Shown here one piece after another: positions 26,700 through 35,963 of a stretch of 64,000 nucleotides of DNA. Origin of the DNA: Cytophagales bacterium. Its GTDB lineage: Bacteria > Bacteroidota > Bacteroidia > Cytophagales > Spirosomataceae. How positions within the stretch are numbered: position 1 is the stretch's first letter; every line of letters starts with the position of its first letter. The notes under the pieces were generated by a model, which saw nothing but the letters and a program-made list of their open reading frames with translations, searched no databases and was not told the origin of the DNA. The position numbers and the translations under genes are program-made. The stretch lies in the NCBI GenBank assembly GCA_004292855.1, contig RDXN01000047.1:41136-105135 (forward strand). Reading direction: 5' to 3'.

Positions 26700-28273
26700 A
26701 CAAAAACGTTATTCTCATCATTCTCGACGGCTGGGGGCTGGGCACTCAGCCGGAGCGGTCGGCGTTGGTAGCGGCCAGGACTCCGTTTATTAATGGTTTG
26801 TTCGACCGATACGCGCACAGCCGGTTGGAGGCTTCGGGCCTGGCGGTGGGGCTTCCGGCGGGGCAAATGGGCAACTCCGAAGTGGGGCACATGAACTTGG
26901 GCGCGGGCCGGGTGGTGTATCAGGACCTGGTGAAAGTGAACAAGGCAGTTGCCGAACACACGCTCGACACAGAGCCGGTGCTGGTCAATGCCCTGGATTA
27001 CGCCCAACAGAACGGCAAGAAAGTCCACTTCATCGGGTTAGTGTCCGATGGGGGTGTTCACTCGCACATCGACCATGTGAAAGGACTGCTCTCCATTGCC
27101 CACGACCGGGGCCTAAGCGATGTGTACGTACATGCCTTTACCGACGGGCGCGACACTGATCCCAAAGGTGGCCTTGGCTATCTGACCGATTTGCAAAACC
27201 ACATGGCCAACACAACAGGCCAATTGGCAACTGTAACGGGGCGTTTTTACGCAATGGACCGCGACAACCGCTGGGAACGCGTGCGGCAGGCCTACGACGT
27301 GATGGTGCATGGGTCCGGCACACCCGTTGCGGGCGAAGACGTGCTCAATGCCGTTCAGGCTTCGTATGATGCTGGGTTAACCGACGAGTTTATCAAGCCC
27401 CTCGTAGTAACGAACGCCGAAGGCGGGCCGGTGGCAACGATTCAGGAAGGCGATGTGGTGCTGTGTTTCAACTTTCGCACCGACCGGGGCCGCGAAATCA
27501 CCATTGCCCTCACGCAGCGCGACATCCTCGAACAGGAAATGCACAAGCTGAACCTGTATTACCTGACGATGACCAACTACGACAACGATTTCGCGAACGT
27601 ACACGTCATTTACGATAAAGATAACCTGAACAACACCCTCGGCGAGGTGGTGGCCGGGGCAGGCCGGACGCAAATTCGGATTGCCGAAACGGAGAAATAT
27701 CCGCACGTGACGTTCTTCTTTTCGGGGGGGCGCGAGGAGCCGTTTGTGGGCGAAAAACGCCTGTTGTGCCAGTCGCCGAAGGAAATGATTGTCGTGAACG
27801 AGCAGGGCAATACCGAAACGATCCCGGTCAAAACGTACGACCAAAAGCCCGAAATGGCCGCCTACGAAATCCGCGACGCCATTGTACCCGAGCTACAGGA
27901 CAAAACGGCCAACTTTATTTGCCTTAACTTCGCCAATACCGACATGGTGGGCCACACGGGCGTGTTTGAGGCCGTAGTGAAAGCCGCCGAAACCGTCGAT
28001 GCCTGCACGCAGGCCGTTGTTGAAGCGGCCCTGGCGAGCAACTACACCGCCATTATCATTGCCGACCACGGCAACGCCGATTACATGGTAAACGACGATG
28101 GCACGCCCAACACGGCCCACACGACTAACCTGGTGCCTTGTATTTTGGTCGACAACGAGCTGAATGCCAGCCTGAACGATGGTAAACTTGCCGACATTGC
28201 GCCGACGATTCTGGCCCTTATGGGGATCACGCAACCCACCGACATGGGAGGTGTTAGTTTATTAGAAAGCTAG
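26696..28273 (+). CDS. gpmI: 2,3-bisphosphoglycerate-independent phosphoglycerate mutase
   Basis: GpmI interconverts 3- and 2-phosphoglycerate through a phosphoserine. The 525-residue protein has the metal-binding start LIILDGWGLG, the catalytic serine Ser61 in MGNSEVGHMNLGAGR, HAFTDGRDTDP, RFYAMDRDNRWER, and the alkaline-phosphatase-like C-terminal motifs FANTDMVGHTG and IADHGNADYM. It is coupled to the LMW-PTP and shares the cluster with eno, the next step in glycolysis. Confidence 0.98.
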   Translation: MNKNVILIILDGWGLGTQPERSALVAARTPFINGLFDRYAHSRLEASGLAVGLPAGQMGNSEVGHMNLGAGRVVYQDLVKVNKAVAEHTLDTEPVLVNALDYAQQNGKKVHFIGLVSDGGVHSHIDHVKGLLSIAHDRGLSDVYVHAFTDGRDTDPKGGLGYLTDLQNHMANTTGQLATVTGRFYAMDRDNRWERVRQAYDVMVHGSGTPVAGEDVLNAVQASYDAGLTDEFIKPLVVTNAEGGPVATIQEGDVVLCFNFRTDRGREITIALTQRDILEQEMHKLNLYYLTMTNYDNDFANVHVIYDKDNLNNTLGEVVAGAGRTQIRIAETEKYPHVTFFFSGGREEPFVGEKRLLCQSPKEMIVVNEQGNTETIPVKTYDQKPEMAAYEIRDAIVPELQDKTANFICLNFANTDMVGHTGVFEAVVKAAETVDACTQAVVEAALASNYTAIIIADHGNADYMVNDDGTPNTAHTTNLVPCILVDNELNASLNDGKLADIAPTILALMGITQPTDMGGVSLLES

Positions 28274-28293
28274 AAACTGTTTGAGTTAGCTTC

Positions 28294-28992
28294 TCAATCC
28301 CGGCGCGTAATGTCGCTCCCGCCCGACGCGCTTTTCGAGAGCAGTTTGGCCGGGCCGCTATACGAAATATCACTGCCACCTGCGGCCTTTAACGAGATCT
28401 CGCGGGTGGCATTTACATTCATATCGGCACCACCGTGGGCCGAGGCTGTGCAGGTTTCGGTTACGAAGCCGGCAGCGTCGAGGTCGGCTCCGCCCGAGCC
28501 TTCGGCATTGAACGTGCGGGCACTGCCTTGCAGGTCTACATCGGCCCCACCCGACAGTTGCAGGTTTAGCTGGTTGGCTTTCAGCGTCATCTTTAGGTCG
28601 GCTCCACCCATAACCTGCACATTGAGATCGTTGGCCGTGAAGGGCGTTTGCCCGATCAGGTCCGAGCCGCCAAGTACCTGGATGTTACGCAGTTGGCGAA
28701 CGGTCAGATAGGCCTTGATCGAGCGGTTTTTCCCATTCATGTAAATACCGGAGCGTCGGTTCACGCCGAGCATCAGGGTGCCGTTTTGCACCGTTGCCCG
28801 CACTTCGTTCTCGTCAAAACCCTTTACCTCAATGGTAAGTTTTTCGGTGTTGCCTTGTGTCAGATACACGTCGACCCCATTGTCGGCTTGCAGGCCGGTC
28901 AGGTCCGAAACCGGGTAGTCTTTTTTCCAGTCCTGCGCATTGGCGGTTAAACTGAGGGCAAGCAAACTGAGGGCAATAAGGTGCGATTTCAT
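28294..28992 (-). CDS. Head GIN domain (DUF2807) secreted protein
   Basis: Start chosen at 28992 (MKSHLIALSLLALSLTANAQ, a signal peptide) rather than the in-frame start at 29043, which would put 17 residues before the signal. The 232-residue product is a DUF2807 auto-transported/adhesin-like beta-solenoid: an N-terminal FPVSDLTGLQADNGVDV-like strand pattern, then repeated GGADL/GGSDI turns (QVMGGADLKMTL, QLSGGADVDLQG, GSGGADLDAAG, AHGGADMNV, AAGGSDISY, ASGGSDITRR). Such proteins are abundant in Bacteroidota; the role is unknown. Confidence 0.9.
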   Translation of the reverse strand: MKSHLIALSLLALSLTANAQDWKKDYPVSDLTGLQADNGVDVYLTQGNTEKLTIEVKGFDENEVRATVQNGTLMLGVNRRSGIYMNGKNRSIKAYLTVRQLRNIQVLGGSDLIGQTPFTANDLNVQVMGGADLKMTLKANQLNLQLSGGADVDLQGSARTFNAEGSGGADLDAAGFVTETCTASAHGGADMNVNATREISLKAAGGSDISYSGPAKLLSKSASGGSDITRRD

Positions 28993-29045
28993 GGCTTTAC
29001 TGTGTTTGTTGTAAAGATGGTAAATTGGCGTGGATCGTTGCACCG

Positions 29046-29453
29046 TTAATCCTGAAAATCGACCTTCCGGCGGTTCGTTTTCACCTCACTACGCTGACGC
29101 TTCTCGGCGTGGCGTTCCTCTACGGCGGCTTTGCTGGGGCGCGACACCCGGCGGGGTTTCTGTACTATAAACGCCTTCTCGATCAGCCGTATAAACTTCT
29201 TGGTTACTTTCTCTTTGTTGGCTAACTGGGTGCGCTCGGTTTGGTGCGTCAGTACGAGTTCGCCCTCGGTGGTGAGCTTGTTGGCGAGTTTTTCGAGGAG
29301 GGTAGTTCGCTCGTCGTCGGTGAGCAGCGGGGAGTCGCGCACCGAAAACCGAAGTTCGGCTTTGGTAGCTACTTTATTGACGTTCTGCCCTCCTTTGCCC
29401 CCACTCCGGGCAAACTGATAACTGACTTCGGGGAGGAGTTTGGTGACGTCCAT
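29046..29453 (-). CDS. arfB: Alternative ribosome-rescue peptidyl-tRNA hydrolase
   Basis: ArfB (YaeJ) releases peptides from ribosomes stalled without a stop codon. The 135-residue protein has the RF-like GGQ at 21-23 (ARSGGKGGQNVNKVATKAEL), HQTERTQLANKEK and a basic C-terminal tail (KAAVEERHAEKRQRSEVKTN) that inserts into the empty mRNA channel. Length and layout match. It lies in the same window as RF1 but in its own locus. Confidence 0.95.
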   Translation of the reverse strand: MDVTKLLPEVSYQFARSGGKGGQNVNKVATKAELRFSVRDSPLLTDDERTTLLEKLANKLTTEGELVLTHQTERTQLANKEKVTKKFIRLIEKAFIVQKPRRVSRPSKAAVEERHAEKRQRSEVKTNRRKVDFQD

Positions 29454-29544
29454 GCTGATACGTTGTTGATAAAAAAACCGTGCTGCGATCTATTACGCAA
29501 CACGGCTACGGCTAAATCGTCCGCGAAAGTACAAAATTACCCGA

Positions 29545-32500
29545 TCAGAAACCCATCCGCAACAACCCCGACAGCCCATACACGAGCTTTCCGCCCAGGG
29601 TAAAGCTCATCCGGCGGGTGTAGCCCATGCCCTGCTCCAGCAAAACCACGTGCCGAATTTCCACCGCGTCGGTACTGACCGGCACCCGGTTACACGACCA
29701 CACGGAGGGGTCCAGCCAGCTACCTGCTTTAACGGTATACATGTTGGGGCAGGCTAGCGTTGTAAGGTTACCCGACTCCGAGAAAGGCGACCGCTGCCCC
29801 CCCGCGCAAACGGCCTGTACCTGTACCTGATACATACTACCGGCCGATAAGCCTGTGAGGGAACCAACCGTACCCGTAAAGGTGGCTGTGCCGGTGGTCC
29901 AGGCCGTAGGCAGTGTAAGCCGCCAACGGAGGGCATACTGCACACCCGCGAAACCCGTTTGCCAATTGACCACCGCCGACGACGACGTGTTGTTGTACGT
30001 ATAGGGCGTTGGCGGGATGCTACAGCCCGTTGTAAAGGACCGTATGCCCGAAGCTCCGCCCATACTGCCCCCCGCGCAAGTGGGTTGTACCGCCCACTCA
30101 TAGGCTCCGTTGGCGGTCAGGCCTGTCAGCGAGTAGGTATTGGTTTGGAGGTTGGGCACGGTGGTCCAGGTGGTTGCCCCCGCCAGACGCCAGCGGAGAG
30201 TGTAGCTCACCGTCACGCTGGTAGTGCCCACCGAGGCCCACGACAACCGGGCTTCGGTAGGGCTGTAGGTTTCCGTTTGACCGTAGGCTGTGGGGCAATT
30301 CATAGTGAACGTCTGAACGGGCGAGGGCGTAACGGGTTGCCCGAACATACAAACCGGCGTCACCTGCCACTCATAGGCCTGCCCGAAGGTCAAATTGTTC
30401 AGGATATGGGTCTGGTACAGACTCGGCACCGTGGTCCAGGTGCCCACACCCACAGCCCGCCATTGCAGCGTGTGGCTGTTGGCCAGTAAACCGGCATCCC
30501 ACGTCAGGCCCACCTGCGTGGTTTGTTGGTTCATAAGCCGCAGATTCGTTGGGGGAACCCCGCAGGCGGGTAACACCTTCACGGTCAGGACGGTAACGGA
30601 CGGAGACACCGTCTGACAGGCGTTTGCCACCTGAACCACCCACACCTGCCTGCCCAATGTATAACTGTTTGGATTGGTGTAACTGACCGTCAGAGATGCC
30701 GGTGACGCCGTAACCCCCGTAAATGAGTGACCTGTGTTGAGCAGTACCGACCAGGGCGAGGCCCCCGTGAGCGAAGCCGTAAGCGTTACAACCTGCCCCG
30801 ACAAGGCCGATTGAGACCCACTGAACGACACCAGAGCCGGGGGGGCACAATCGAGCGTCGTAAACGAAACCGGGTTCGAGTAACTCCCCTGCGAATTGGT
30901 CCGGCACACGAGCGCGTACCGGGCTTCGTAGGCCATGTTATGCTCCAGCGACGATACTACCATCGAACTAACCGTACTCCCTGTGGTGGGGCTGCTGCTC
31001 CAGCTAGCCGCCCCAACTTTGCGCCATTGCACAGCGTAGCCGTTCACATACTGCGACGGCCAGCTAAGCAGGGCCGACGTGGCGGCCACGCCCGATATCA
31101 GGGGCGCATTTGGGGCAGGGCATAGCGTATTGAACGGCGAGCCATTGGTCAATGCTGACGTGGCACTAGCCGAACACACGGCCCCGATTCGCCACTCAAT
31201 TGACTGACCTTCAGGTAGATTACCGAGCAACGCTGTACCGCCCGTTACGGGACTAAGGATGGTCCAGACCGAGGTGGTTGAGGCCGGTCGCCAGCTAATC
31301 GTATACTGTTGTCCCGTAACGCCACACCAGGTAGCCCGCGCCGTTGTCGAACTGATGCTGGTAGTCATTACATTCACGGGCGGCATACACGCTACGGTAA
31401 AACTCCGCACCGGCGTAAACGCCGAGGTCGCGCTGATGCTGGTACAGGTTGCGGCAACCTGCCACTCGTAGGCCTGCCCCGGAACCATACCCGGCACGAG
31501 ATACGCCGACGTAACGCCCGACACCGTACTCCAGCTCGACGTGCCGACAGGTCGCCAGCGAACCGTGTAGGCAGGCACCCCGGCATAGGTCCAGTACAGT
31601 TGGGCGGTGGTGGGGGTTATCTGCTCGTAGGGGGACAGGGGCGTGGGGCAACCGAGCGTAAACGAGCGCGTGGGCGAGTAGGCCGTGGTACTACTGTTCG
31701 TGCAGGTTTGTGCTACCTCCCAGTTGTAGGTCCGGCCGAGCGTAAGGCTCGACAGGTAGCTAATCGTGCTGCTCGTGGGTGAAACAACCGTCCAGTTAGG
31801 AGCCGTGCTTTCTTTCCAACGGGCAAAAAACTGCCGGTAGCCACCTGCATTCTCCCACATCAGGGTGGCCTGCGTGGTGTTCGGCGTTACCTCAGTAAGG
31901 CCCGTGGGCGGGTCGCAGGTTACGTTGACGGTGATGGCCGACCCAGTCGACGTAGCCAGGCAACCGTTGTTTATACTTACAATCCGGTACGACGTTAGCT
32001 GTCGGGGTTGGCCCTCGATTATGGTTGTTGGGTTGGTCAGCGTGAGTAGGTTAGTAGAATACTGACCAGGCAAGGCGTTGTCATTCAGGGCAACGGACGC
32101 AGACATGGGGCGAAGCATCACGAGCCAGGGGCCTTCGCCCGTGAGGGTAATCGTGAGCGAGGCCAACTGCCCGTCGCGCACACTCGCCGGGCCTGCCATC
32201 GTACCCGTGGGCGTACGCCGAATAGTCAGGGCCGGGGTTTGGTCGGAGGCATACAGCGAACCACTATCAACCAACCGAATCCGGTATCCCGAACCTGTTG
32301 CAAGCGTGGTGGGCAACTCGACCGTGAGCAAACCACCACTGCCCGACCCCAGCACTACGGGGTTGGCAAAACTCCCCAGGGCGTCGGACAGCTCGGCCGT
32401 AACAAACACCGAACTACCTGAACTGCCCGTAGTGAGGGTGTACGGAATCTGTACTAAACTACCCGAACACAGGCTCAGGCTGTTCAGTTGCCCCACCCGA

Positions 32501-34026
32501 AGTCCGGCGGTTGGGGTGGGCGGAATCACCCGGATACCAAAATCCTGAGCGGCTCCGTAGGCGGGCACCTCACAAGCCGTGGGCGGCACCGGCCCGTCGC
32601 ACACCACCACGCGCATGCGCAGGGTCTGGGTTTGGTTGGCGGTGGCAGGCACCAGAATAACCCCGGTCTCGGCACCGAGCGCGGTACTAAACACCAGCTC
32701 AGTGGTCTCGTTGAAGGCTCCGTCGTTGTTCCAGTCGATGTATACCCGGCGGTGCTGGTTATTGTTGGGGGCGTCGATGGTTAGCGTGTACGAGAGGCCT
32801 GCCTGCACCGTCGTTTGGCGCGAACAGCTATAATCACCCATCAACAAAGCCAGCGAACCGATATGGTTGGTACGGCTGTCGAGCGAGCTAAACTGAACAC
32901 GGGCAATGCCCTCAGTATGGTACGTTGAGACATTGGTCGGCAGGTTCGATGTGGGTACGCAGGCAGCGGCCAGAACGCCCTCGCCGACAGCAGGTGGGAG
33001 CGCGTAGGGCGACGTGACGAAGCGGCTCAACGACCCCGCCAGGTAACTCCGCATCCGGGCAATTTGTCCGGGTGTGAACATGTACGTGTCGCACCCGTAA
33101 CTCATAAAGTTTCGGCCAATTCGCCCGAATGGCAGGCCCGTACACGTATTTATAGTGTTTTCGGAGGCTACAGAGCAGACGTTGCCGGGTTGATTTTTGA
33201 GGTGGGGGTCGGTATCGGCCACCTGATCGCCCTGGGTGGCGGGGTTCGTGTTGGGCGGGCAGTTTATGTTGTCGTCGCCCCCCTCGAAGGTATGGCTCAG
33301 AAACAACACGTGCCCCATCTCGTGCGCCATTAGGTTGGCGTACAGAACGTTATACGACATGGACCCGCTACTCACCGAAATGTCACCCCCAAAACCAGCC
33401 CAGCCGCCCGCGCCTGTTACCTTCCAGTAAACCCGCACAATCACGGCCTGTTGACCCATCTGGTTAATGGTTGATCCCGCAAGAGTTCGCATGTTGGACT
33501 GCATCGTATTGTCGCCATAATCAACGCCGGTAATCGAGTAGCCCGGAACAGCCCGCCCGTCGATTCGGAACACGCCATTGAACGGGGTGCAATCGGCGGT
33601 TCGGCGGGCCATCACAAACCGGATACGAGTGTCGGTACTTCCGTTTTCCGACGAAATATTCGGCCCGCCCGCAAATTGCAGGTTCATCAAATCGACCTGG
33701 GCGCGCAGGACCGACTCGGGCACGTTGCTCCCTTGTCCAACCGATTCGCCGAGGTGATAAACGACAAAAATCACCGGAATAGTCAGCAGGGGTTCGCTCC
33801 CCGCTTTTTCGTCGGTTTGCACAGGATAGGCATTCTGGACGAATGACCGATACGCGCTGTCGGAGGCCATCCGACGGACGGTGTAATCGTCGGGGCCGCA
33901 GGTAGTTGGAGGGTTTAGAATGGGGGTGCTGGTGGGCGTTGTTTGGGCAAACGTGGCGGTAACAGCCAGAACAGCCCATCCGAACAGGACGACCAGTCTG
34001 CGCCATCCCGAAAAGGAAGCATACAT
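29545..34026 (-). CDS. Secreted M43 metalloprotease with GEVED and FN3 repeats
   Basis: Start at 34026 (MYASFSGWRR, signal peptide ending TFAQ) is preferred over 34086. The 1493-residue protein has an M43 pappalysin/cytophagalysin domain at about 80-370: zinc motif HEMGHVLFLSH (His235, Glu236, His239, His245) and a Met-turn near NFMSYGCDT. A GEVED-type domain follows (VYIDWNNDGAFNE ... GAAQDFGIRV, about 430-520), then Ig-like and about seven fibronectin type III repeats (about 730-1430; recurrent YNWEVAQTC/YEWQVAATC). It ends in a short TVKAGSWLDPSVWSCNRVP module common in Cytophagales secreted proteins. No classic T9SS C-terminal domain is seen. Confidence 0.92.
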   Translation of the reverse strand: MYASFSGWRRLVVLFGWAVLAVTATFAQTTPTSTPILNPPTTCGPDDYTVRRMASDSAYRSFVQNAYPVQTDEKAGSEPLLTIPVIFVVYHLGESVGQGSNVPESVLRAQVDLMNLQFAGGPNISSENGSTDTRIRFVMARRTADCTPFNGVFRIDGRAVPGYSITGVDYGDNTMQSNMRTLAGSTINQMGQQAVIVRVYWKVTGAGGWAGFGGDISVSSGSMSYNVLYANLMAHEMGHVLFLSHTFEGGDDNINCPPNTNPATQGDQVADTDPHLKNQPGNVCSVASENTINTCTGLPFGRIGRNFMSYGCDTYMFTPGQIARMRSYLAGSLSRFVTSPYALPPAVGEGVLAAACVPTSNLPTNVSTYHTEGIARVQFSSLDSRTNHIGSLALLMGDYSCSRQTTVQAGLSYTLTIDAPNNNQHRRVYIDWNNDGAFNETTELVFSTALGAETGVILVPATANQTQTLRMRVVVCDGPVPPTACEVPAYGAAQDFGIRVIPPTPTAGLRVGQLNSLSLCSGSLVQIPYTLTTGSSGSSVFVTAELSDALGSFANPVVLGSGSGGLLTVELPTTLATGSGYRIRLVDSGSLYASDQTPALTIRRTPTGTMAGPASVRDGQLASLTITLTGEGPWLVMLRPMSASVALNDNALPGQYSTNLLTLTNPTTIIEGQPRQLTSYRIVSINNGCLATSTGSAITVNVTCDPPTGLTEVTPNTTQATLMWENAGGYRQFFARWKESTAPNWTVVSPTSSTISYLSSLTLGRTYNWEVAQTCTNSSTTAYSPTRSFTLGCPTPLSPYEQITPTTAQLYWTYAGVPAYTVRWRPVGTSSWSTVSGVTSAYLVPGMVPGQAYEWQVAATCTSISATSAFTPVRSFTVACMPPVNVMTTSISSTTARATWCGVTGQQYTISWRPASTTSVWTILSPVTGGTALLGNLPEGQSIEWRIGAVCSASATSALTNGSPFNTLCPAPNAPLISGVAATSALLSWPSQYVNGYAVQWRKVGAASWSSSPTTGSTVSSMVVSSLEHNMAYEARYALVCRTNSQGSYSNPVSFTTLDCAPPALVSFSGSQSALSGQVVTLTASLTGASPWSVLLNTGHSFTGVTASPASLTVSYTNPNSYTLGRQVWVVQVANACQTVSPSVTVLTVKVLPACGVPPTNLRLMNQQTTQVGLTWDAGLLANSHTLQWRAVGVGTWTTVPSLYQTHILNNLTFGQAYEWQVTPVCMFGQPVTPSPVQTFTMNCPTAYGQTETYSPTEARLSWASVGTTSVTVSYTLRWRLAGATTWTTVPNLQTNTYSLTGLTANGAYEWAVQPTCAGGSMGGASGIRSFTTGCSIPPTPYTYNNTSSSAVVNWQTGFAGVQYALRWRLTLPTAWTTGTATFTGTVGSLTGLSAGSMYQVQVQAVCAGGQRSPFSESGNLTTLACPNMYTVKAGSWLDPSVWSCNRVPVSTDAVEIRHVVLLEQGMGYTRRMSFTLGGKLVYGLSGLLRMGF

Positions 34027-34282
34027 GCAGGTAAGAGAGTTTTCAAGTGAACGGTAGGTAAAATGGGTAGCGATCTCTGCCCCCACAATTGGGACGCAGG
34101 TCTGTCAGGGATAACTCAATAGACAAGAGAGTTTTGTATACGGTTGTTTAATTTACAAAAGTTTTACAAATACAGCTGATGCCGGGAAGATAGAAGAGCC
34201 ACATCTTCGATTTTCAACTAAAATACAAACATTGTGGAGGTAGTAGGGTTCTCAAAAGACTCACGTTATACTAACACATCGT

Positions 34283-34642
34283 ATGATTTCTCAAAACGAA
34301 CAGGTCACCTCGCTCATCGAGCAGACGGCCAACACGCTCGACGGCAGTATCCAGGCCTCAACAGCCACTGACGGACTATCGCTCATCGACCAATGGATCG
34401 ACGCCCTCGACGAAAATGGCGACGACCAAACCGATTCCATCGCCGACATTCTGGAGGATTTGAAATCCGAACTCAAGCCTGTTAGTGGCGAACCCGCCGA
34501 CCAGGAGGCCATCCGGGATTTGCTCGAAGAACTGGTTTCAGAGACCCAGTCGTATATGGAAACGCCCGAAGCCAGCGCACAACAAACCGAGCTTGGGCGG
34601 CTCGTGTCGACCCTGCAGAACATTCATCAACAACTCGCATAA
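34283..34642 (+). CDS. Small acidic helical protein, array member 1
   Basis: First of four tandem, diverged paralogs. The 119-residue product is acidic and almost wholly helical. The shared core is DGLSLIDQWIDAL (about 34-46), followed by a helix with ILEDLKSELK, then IRDLLEELV, and a C-terminal helix ending STLQNIHQQLA. No signal peptide, TM segment or Cys. I do not recognise a family. The four genes are co-directional with 12-, 24- and 19-nt gaps, so one operon. Upstream is a 256-nt AT-rich gap with no obvious promoter match. Confidence 0.75.
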   Translation: MISQNEQVTSLIEQTANTLDGSIQASTATDGLSLIDQWIDALDENGDDQTDSIADILEDLKSELKPVSGEPADQEAIRDLLEELVSETQSYMETPEASAQQTELGRLVSTLQNIHQQLA

Positions 34643-34654
34643 ACGATTCAGACC

Positions 34655-35209
34655 ATGCAACCCAACACACAAACCACGCAGTTGATGACGCAAACCATTG
34701 ATGCGTTCAACGGCGACGTTCAGACCATCTCGCCGACAGACGGCGTCTCGTTAATCGACAACTGGATCAGTGCATTGCACAGTGGCGACGCATCGACCAA
34801 CCCCATCGCCAGCATGTTGAGCGAACTGAAAGCAGAGCTTCAGCGCAGCAGCCCCGACACCGAGACGATTCGCACCATTCTGGAGCAACTTTCTACCCAG
34901 GCTCGGCAGGCGGGCGATGCTGCCGATGGGGCAGTTCAGTCGTCATTGAGTGAGCTGTCGCAGGCTCTGCAAAGCTTTGGCCAACAGCTAGGTGGCGAAA
35001 GAGGCCCCGCCAAAACGGGTGGTCAAGCCCCCATGATGAGCACCACCTCCAACCAAAGCACAAGCGGAGTAGGCACGGGCGGGATCGACATGGGTGGTAT
35101 TGACATGGACGACCAAACAGGGGGCAACGCGGGCACAACTGGTGAGAGTGGTAGCCAAAACTACGCCACGCAATCGCCCGACGCAGGTGGTAAAATGCCA
35201 GTAATGTAA
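34655..35209 (+). CDS. Small acidic helical protein with Gly-rich tail, array member 2
   Basis: Second paralog, 184 residues. Residues 1-112 align with the other members (DGVSLIDNWISALHSGDAST, MLSELKAELQ, IRTILEQLS, SELSQALQSFGQQL). Residues about 113-184 are a unique Gly/Ser/Thr/Met-rich low-complexity tail with a repeated GGIDM. Such tails suggest an assembly or interaction segment. Only this member has it. Function unknown. Confidence 0.75.
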   Translation: MQPNTQTTQLMTQTIDAFNGDVQTISPTDGVSLIDNWISALHSGDASTNPIASMLSELKAELQRSSPDTETIRTILEQLSTQARQAGDAADGAVQSSLSELSQALQSFGQQLGGERGPAKTGGQAPMMSTTSNQSTSGVGTGGIDMGGIDMDDQTGGNAGTTGESGSQNYATQSPDAGGKMPVM

Positions 35210-35233
35210 AACCAATTGAACCAGAGAAGAGAA

Positions 35234-35599
35234 ATGGCAAATCAACATTCGCAAACAAGCGGCTCATCGGCTCTGACGCTGATCGACGCAACGATCAAAG
35301 CATTTGATCAGGGACAGGCGGCTTCGCCCCAGGAGGGTATGTCGCTGCTGACTGACTGGTTTTCGTCGGTAAAAACAAACAAGCAGGCCGAGGAGCTGAT
35401 GCAACCTATGCAGGAGTTGCGCGACGAGTTACAGGGTGGGGCACCCAGCAATACTAAATTGACCCAACTGCTCAACCAACTCGCCGACATGACCGAGTCT
35501 AAGGCTGATCAGTCAAATGACGAGGATTTACAGTCGCGTCTGACAACCCTCTCGACTGCACTCCGCAATTTTGCCGGGCAATTGTCGACTGCCGTGTAA
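35234..35599 (+). CDS. Small acidic helical protein, array member 3
   Basis: Third paralog. ATG at 35234 (MANQHSQTSG) chosen over an in-frame TTG at 35216; 121 residues. The core is EGMSLLTDWFSSVKTN (Asp shifted relative to LIDxW), then MQELRDELQ, LTQLLNQLADM, and a C-terminal helix LTTLSTALRNFAGQL that matches member 2. Acidic and helical, no export signal. Function unknown. Confidence 0.75.
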   Translation: MANQHSQTSGSSALTLIDATIKAFDQGQAASPQEGMSLLTDWFSSVKTNKQAEELMQPMQELRDELQGGAPSNTKLTQLLNQLADMTESKADQSNDEDLQSRLTTLSTALRNFAGQLSTAV

Positions 35600-35618
35600 T
35601 AAGTCCGTCCGCAATCAT

Positions 35619-35963
35619 ATGGGATCGAACATTTTGGAGCAACGTATGCTAGAGGATACGTTGGAATTATTTCGCGAAGAAGACAACGCGTCGATCACAA
35701 CGGCACAGGGTGTAATGCTGATCGACGGATGGCTACAGGCACTTGAAAATGATCCTAACGTGGAGTCGATTCAAGCTGCCTTAAACCGGTTACGGGAAGA
35801 GTTGAATAGTGCTCATCCAGACCGGGATGGGGTAAAAACGCTACTGAACACACTCGCCGATCAGGTTCAGAATGTGGCACAGGGGCCATCTGCCGAGGGG
35901 CAATGGACGGGCGGTTTGCAAAGTATGGGTGTGATTTTGCGCGAGTTTTCTGCTCAACTATAA
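35619..35963 (+). CDS. Small acidic helical protein, array member 4
   Basis: Fourth paralog. ATG at 35619 (MGSNILEQRM); 114 residues. The core is QGVMLIDGWLQALENDPNVE, LNRLREELN, VKTLLNTLADQ and GVILREFSAQL. It overlaps the convergent MBL-fold gene by 6 nt. With members 1-3 it defines a family with pattern [TQ]-x-G-[VLM]-x-L-[IL]-[DT]-x-W-[ILF]. Function unknown. Confidence 0.75.
   Translation: MGSNILEQRMLEDTLELFREEDNASITTAQGVMLIDGWLQALENDPNVESIQAALNRLREELNSAHPDRDGVKTLLNTLADQVQNVAQGPSAEGQWTGGLQSMGVILREFSAQL

Noticed and set aside
29545..29760. T9SS C-terminal sorting domain on the M43 protease
   Set aside because: The last 80 residues lack the conserved Ig-like CTD pattern (e.g. a GxY...LxxG series and final KxxxK) and match the G/W-rich module instead.
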